Shown: positions 61,268 to 64,000 of the stretch, piece after piece | Layout of the letters: the number at the start of each line of letters is the position of its first letter | How positions within the stretch are numbered: position 1 is the first letter of the stretch | NCBI RefSeq assembly: GCF_041320705.1 | Contig: NZ_JBGGTQ010000004.1 | Coordinates: 372,001-436,000 of the forward strand | Source of the DNA: Kineococcus mangrovi | GTDB taxonomy: Bacteria; Actinomycetota; Actinomycetes; Actinomycetales; Kineococcaceae | Reading direction: 5' to 3' | Length of the DNA stretch: 64,000 nucleotides | Notes under the pieces: generated by a model | Seen by the model: only the letters and a program-made list of their open reading frames with translations | The model's database searches: none | What the model was told of the DNA's origin: nothing | Translations under genes and position numbers: made by a program

Positions 61268-62446
61268 GTGCCGGAGCGAGGAGTGGAACGCCTGCGCCAC
61301 GAGTGGCGACGCACGACCGTGCCGTTGCGCCTCGTCGAGCTGCTCGTCGCGATGGTGCTGCTGCCGCTCCCGTGGGGGCGAGCGGTCCTGCCGTGGTGGC
61401 CGGTGCTCCTGGTCGTGGCGGCCGCCTGGGTGGCGTGGACGGTCCTCGACCCGCTGTCGACGCGCCGCCCGGGAGCCCTCCCCGGGCGGCGGCGCGTCGC
61501 GGTGGTCACGCTCCTGGCCGTCGTCGCCTGCGGCGCCTCGTTCGTCGCAGCCCGCACCGAGGTCGGCTGGGTGTTCGCGCTCGCCGTGATCGCCGCCGTC
61601 GCCGCGGGCCGGGACGCCGGGATCGCGGGCGGCCTCGCCGTGTTCCTCGCCGGGACCGCCGGGGTGCAGCTCGGCCTGCTCGCCGCCGGCGTCACGTCGT
61701 GGTCGGCCGTGCTGGGCTACCCGGCGGGCCTGCTGTCCGCCGTCCTCGTCGGGGTGCTGCGCGCCACGCGCCGCGAGCGCGAGGAGCAGTCCCGCCGGCT
61801 GCTCACCGAGCAGGCACGGGGCGCGGCGCTGGCCGAGCGGTCGCGCATCGCGCGGGAGGTCCACGACGTCCTGGCCCACTCCCTGGGCGGGCTCGCGATC
61901 CAGCTGGAGGTGGCCGACGCCCTGTTGTCGGGCGACGGGGACCTCGACGCCGGCGCGCGGGCGGCCGTGCGGCAGCGCGTCCGGACCGCCCACGACCTCG
62001 CCACGGCCGGGCTGGAGGACACCCGCCGCGCCGTGCACGCGCTGCGGGTGGACACCCCGCCGCTGCCGGACTCCCTCGCCGCGCTGGCCGCGGGGGCGGG
62101 GGGGAGCGGGACGGAGGTGAGCCTGCGCGTGGCGGGCCGACCGCGGCCGCTGGGAGCGGGGGAGGTGGCCCTGCTCCGGACCGCGCAGGAAGCGGTCGTC
62201 AACGCGGGCAAGCACGCTCCCGGCTCACCCGTCGCCGTCGAGCTGAGCTACCGGGACACCGACACCGAGCTCGTCGTCACCGACACCGGGACCCGGTGCA
62301 CCACCTCCGCGGCCGCCGCGCTGCGCACGGTCGACGGCGGCTACGGTCTGGCCGGGCTGCGCGAACGCCTGGAACTGGCCGGGGGCTCGCTCGCGGCGGG
62401 CCCGCACGGGGCGGGCTGGCGCGTCACCGCCCGGGTGCCGGCGTGA
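61268..62446 (+). CDS. sensor histidine kinase (NarL-type partner)
   Basis: 392-residue membrane histidine kinase with about five N-terminal hydrophobic segments and hardly any extracytoplasmic loop, as in intramembrane-sensing kinases. HisKA_3 (RIAREVHDVLAHSLGG, phospho-His near residue 198) and a HATPase with TAQEAVVNAGKHA and DTGT...GYGLAGLRERLE follow. The stop overlaps the response regulator start (GTGA). Confidence 0.93.
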   Translation: MPERGVERLRHEWRRTTVPLRLVELLVAMVLLPLPWGRAVLPWWPVLLVVAAAWVAWTVLDPLSTRRPGALPGRRRVAVVTLLAVVACGASFVAARTEVGWVFALAVIAAVAAGRDAGIAGGLAVFLAGTAGVQLGLLAAGVTSWSAVLGYPAGLLSAVLVGVLRATRREREEQSRRLLTEQARGAALAERSRIAREVHDVLAHSLGGLAIQLEVADALLSGDGDLDAGARAAVRQRVRTAHDLATAGLEDTRRAVHALRVDTPPLPDSLAALAAGAGGSGTEVSLRVAGRPRPLGAGEVALLRTAQEAVVNAGKHAPGSPVAVELSYRDTDTELVVTDTGTRCTTSAAAALRTVDGGYGLAGLRERLELAGGSLAAGPHGAGWRVTARVPA

Positions 62447-63138
62447 ACGGGCCGGTGCGGCAGGATCCGTCCGTGACCGCCCCGGACGTGCTGCGCGTGC
62501 TCGTGGCCGACGACCAGACGATCGTCCGCGACGGTCTCGTGGCCCTGCTGGACCTCATGCCGGAGTTCGAGGTCGTCGGCACCGCCGGCGACGGGGCGCA
62601 GGCCGTCGCGCGCGTGGCCGACCTCGCCCCCGACGTCGTCCTCATGGACCTCGGGATGCCCGGCGTCGACGGCGTCGAGGCCACCCGCCGGGTGAGCGCG
62701 GAGCACCCGCAGACGGCCGTGGTCGTCCTCACGACGTACGCCGACGACGCCTCGATCCTCGGTGCGCTGCAGGCGGGTGCGCGCGGCTACCTCACCAAGA
62801 GCGCCGGGCGGGCCGACATCGCCCGCGCGCTGCAGGCGGCGGTCTCACGCCAGGTCGTGCTCGACGCCGACGTGCAGGCCCGGCTCCTGCGGGCCGCGGG
62901 CACCCCGGTGCCCCCGCCGCCGGTCGAGCTCCCGGACGGTCTCACCGAGCGCGAGGCCGAGGTGCTGCGCCTCATCGCCCGCGGGTCGTCCAACCAGGAG
63001 ATCGCGCGGGAACTGTTCGTCTCCGTCGCGACCGTCAAGACGCACGTCAACCACCTGTTCGCCAAGACCGGCTCGCGCGACCGGGCGCAGGCCGTCGCGT
63101 ACGCGCACGCGCACGGTCTGGTGCCACGTCACGGGTGA
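62443..63138 (+). CDS. LuxR/NarL-family response regulator
   Basis: 231-residue response regulator. Receiver domain with the acidic pair near residue 22 (VADDQTIVRDGL), phospho-Asp in VVLMDLGMPG near 69 and Lys in YLTKSAG; the LuxR HTH (LTEREAEVLRLIARGSSNQEIARELFVS in part) is at about 165-225. GTG 62443 overlaps the kinase stop; GTG 62473 (VTAPDVL) would shorten it by 10 residues. Likely targets are the neighbouring exporter genes. Confidence 0.93.
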   Translation: MNGPVRQDPSVTAPDVLRVLVADDQTIVRDGLVALLDLMPEFEVVGTAGDGAQAVARVADLAPDVVLMDLGMPGVDGVEATRRVSAEHPQTAVVVLTTYADDASILGALQAGARGYLTKSAGRADIARALQAAVSRQVVLDADVQARLLRAAGTPVPPPPVELPDGLTEREAEVLRLIARGSSNQEIARELFVSVATVKTHVNHLFAKTGSRDRAQAVAYAHAHGLVPRHG

Positions 63139-63343
63139 AGGTCCCGGCGGGCGACAGGTCCGGGGTGAGCACGAGGCGCCACGCGGGCGGGTCGGGCGGC
63201 GGCGGGCCGGGGTCGACGGCGTGCGCCAGGAGCCAGCGCCGCGACCGGGCCTGCTCGGCCCGCCACAGCGCGCGGTGCCGACGCCACGTCCCGGCGACCA
63301 CCCCGACCGACGCGAGGACCCCCAGCACCACGTACCCGAGCAC
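63047..63343 (-). CDS. hypothetical small membrane protein
   Basis: 98-residue open frame with one hydrophobic segment at the start (VLGYVVLGVLASVGVVAG), then a basic stretch (WRRHRALWRAEQARSRRW) and a Pro-rich linker. GC3 stays near 100% to about 63145 and falls where the frame runs antisense to the response regulator end, so the true end may be nearer 63130, perhaps via a frameshift. Start GTG 63343; no clear promoter. Unrecognised family. Confidence 0.4.
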   Translation of the reverse strand: MLGYVVLGVLASVGVVAGTWRRHRALWRAEQARSRRWLLAHAVDPGPPPPDPPAWRLVLTPDLSPAGTFTRDVAPDRARARTRRPAPGRASRSWRTGG

Positions 63344-63440
63344 CCGAGCAGGCTCGCGGTCCCGCCCCGCCGTCCGGTGAACCCACCCTGAACGGCGCCC
63401 GACCTGCCGCGGAAGACACCGTTCCTCCGTGGAGCCGGTG

Positions 63441-64000
63441 TCAGAGGTCGCGGGCGGCGCCTTCCGAGGGCAGGGCGGACAGGAACCGGGGGGCGCGCAG
63501 GCCCCGCTCGGCGAAGGCGGCGGCGACCGCGACCGCGACCTCCTCGACGCGCTCGGCGGCGACGAGGGCGATCGCCGACCCGCCGAACCCGCCACCCGTC
63601 ATCCGGGCGCCGAGCGCCCCGTGCGCCCGCGCGGTGTCGACCGTGAGGTCGAGCTCGGTGCAGGAGACCTCGTAGTCCTCGCGCAGGGAGTCGTGCGAGG
63701 CGTCGAGCAGCGGCCCGACCTCACCCGCTCGCCCGGCCCGCAGGAGGTCGGCGGTGCGCCGGACCCGGTCGATCTCGGTGACGGCGTGCCGGACCCGGCG
63801 GACCAGCACGTCCCCGTCCGGCCCGGCGCCCACGCGCTCGAGCACGGAGTCGAGGTCGGCGGGGTCCACGGCCCGCAGGTTCGGGACCTCGAGCACCTCC
63901 GCGGCGCGTTCGACGTCCGCGCGCCGCTTGCCGTACTCCCCGCCGGCGTGGGAGTGCTCGGCGCGGGTGTCCACGACGAGCAGCGCGAGCCCGGCCCCGG
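63441..64000 (-). CDS. galK: galactokinase (partial, N-terminus outside window)
   Basis: The frame is open to the right edge, giving about 186 C-terminal residues of a GHMP-family kinase. MTGGGFGGSAIALV is the third GHMP motif of galactokinase, and LDASHDSLREDYEVSCTELD is the GalK-type segment before it. It phosphorylates galactose for the Leloir pathway. The sequence stops at the window end, so the start and first two motifs cannot be seen. Confidence 0.9.
   Translation of the reverse strand, partial: GAGLALLVVDTRAEHSHAGGEYGKRRADVERAAEVLEVPNLRAVDPADLDSVLERVGAGPDGDVLVRRVRHAVTEIDRVRRTADLLRAGRAGEVGPLLDASHDSLREDYEVSCTELDLTVDTARAHGALGARMTGGGFGGSAIALVAAERVEEVAVAVAAAFAERGLRAPRFLSALPSEGAARDL

Noticed and set aside
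1-64000. tRNA, rRNA, CRISPR, prophage or insertion sequence
   Set aside because: No cloverleaf, array, integrase, transposase or terminal inverted repeat was recognised by eye on either strand.

Overview
This window is a GC-rich (about 74%) stretch of an actinobacterial chromosome. The gene content (YidD, Sua5, MntP, purNH, sucCD, folD, glyA, Icd, acyl-CoA carboxylase beta/epsilon, DUF6350, DUF3017), the frequent GTG starts, the many leaderless genes and the SAM-IV and ZTP riboswitches all point to Actinomycetota. A Kineococcus-like or other Kineosporiales genome is my best guess; this is inference from gene order and protein style, not proven. I see no phage, IS, CRISPR or tRNA. The window is mostly core chromosome with small accessory modules.

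Layout. 1-4.2 kb: PcrA helicase, an alpha/beta hydrolase and a nitrilase-superfamily amidohydrolase, with overlapping convergent ends. 4.2-11.8 kb: a sugar/amino-sugar locus. A GH29 fucosidase and a MurR/RpiR regulator diverge from a tightly coupled operon (SIS protein, Tat lipoprotein binding protein, two permeases, BadF-type kinase). 11.8-24.3 kb: LysE exporter with its LysR regulator, DUF427, GlsB-like protein, a LacI regulator with an orphan sugar-binding lipoprotein, SDR, Sua5-like protein, MntP, GNAT, a chemoreceptor, an aldehyde dehydrogenase and an epimerase. 24.5-31.8 kb: sucCD, DUF6350, a hypothetical gene, VanZ, purN-purH-DUF3017. 31.8-36.8 kb: a sulfur/methionine block, metNIQ behind a SAM-IV riboswitch, facing a sfnG-like monooxygenase behind a different (S-box, SAM-I type) riboswitch, then idi. 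36.8-45 kb: a YhaN/YhaO nuclease pair, acyl-CoA carboxylase beta and epsilon, isocitrate dehydrogenase. 45-52.4 kb: zinc metallopeptidase, nucleoside hydrolase, phosphatase, Fe-siderophore binding protein, CorA, YidD-like protein, purU, isochorismate synthase. 52.4-57.1 kb: ZTP riboswitch with glyA-folD, exonuclease III, a flavoprotein disulfide reductase. 57.2-64 kb: two tandem ABC ATPase/permease pairs, a two-component system and the end of galK.

How it works together. Purine and one-carbon genes recur (purN, purH, purU, glyA, folD), with ZTP sensing at glyA-folD. Methionine/sulfur acquisition is controlled by two classes of SAM riboswitch placed back to back. Iron control is suggested by an IdeR-like box on the siderophore binding protein gene, with a salicylate/menaquinone-type isochorismate synthase a few kb away.

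The most striking non-coding signals are the paired SAM-IV / SAM-I leaders (34545-34895), the ZTP riboswitch (52496-52590), a purU/isochorismate-synthase divergent promoter whose two -10 elements share two bases (51295-51304), a consistent leaderless signature (TANNNT 6-9 nt before the start codon) at about 14 genes, and short in-frame tandem repeats at the ends of several genes.
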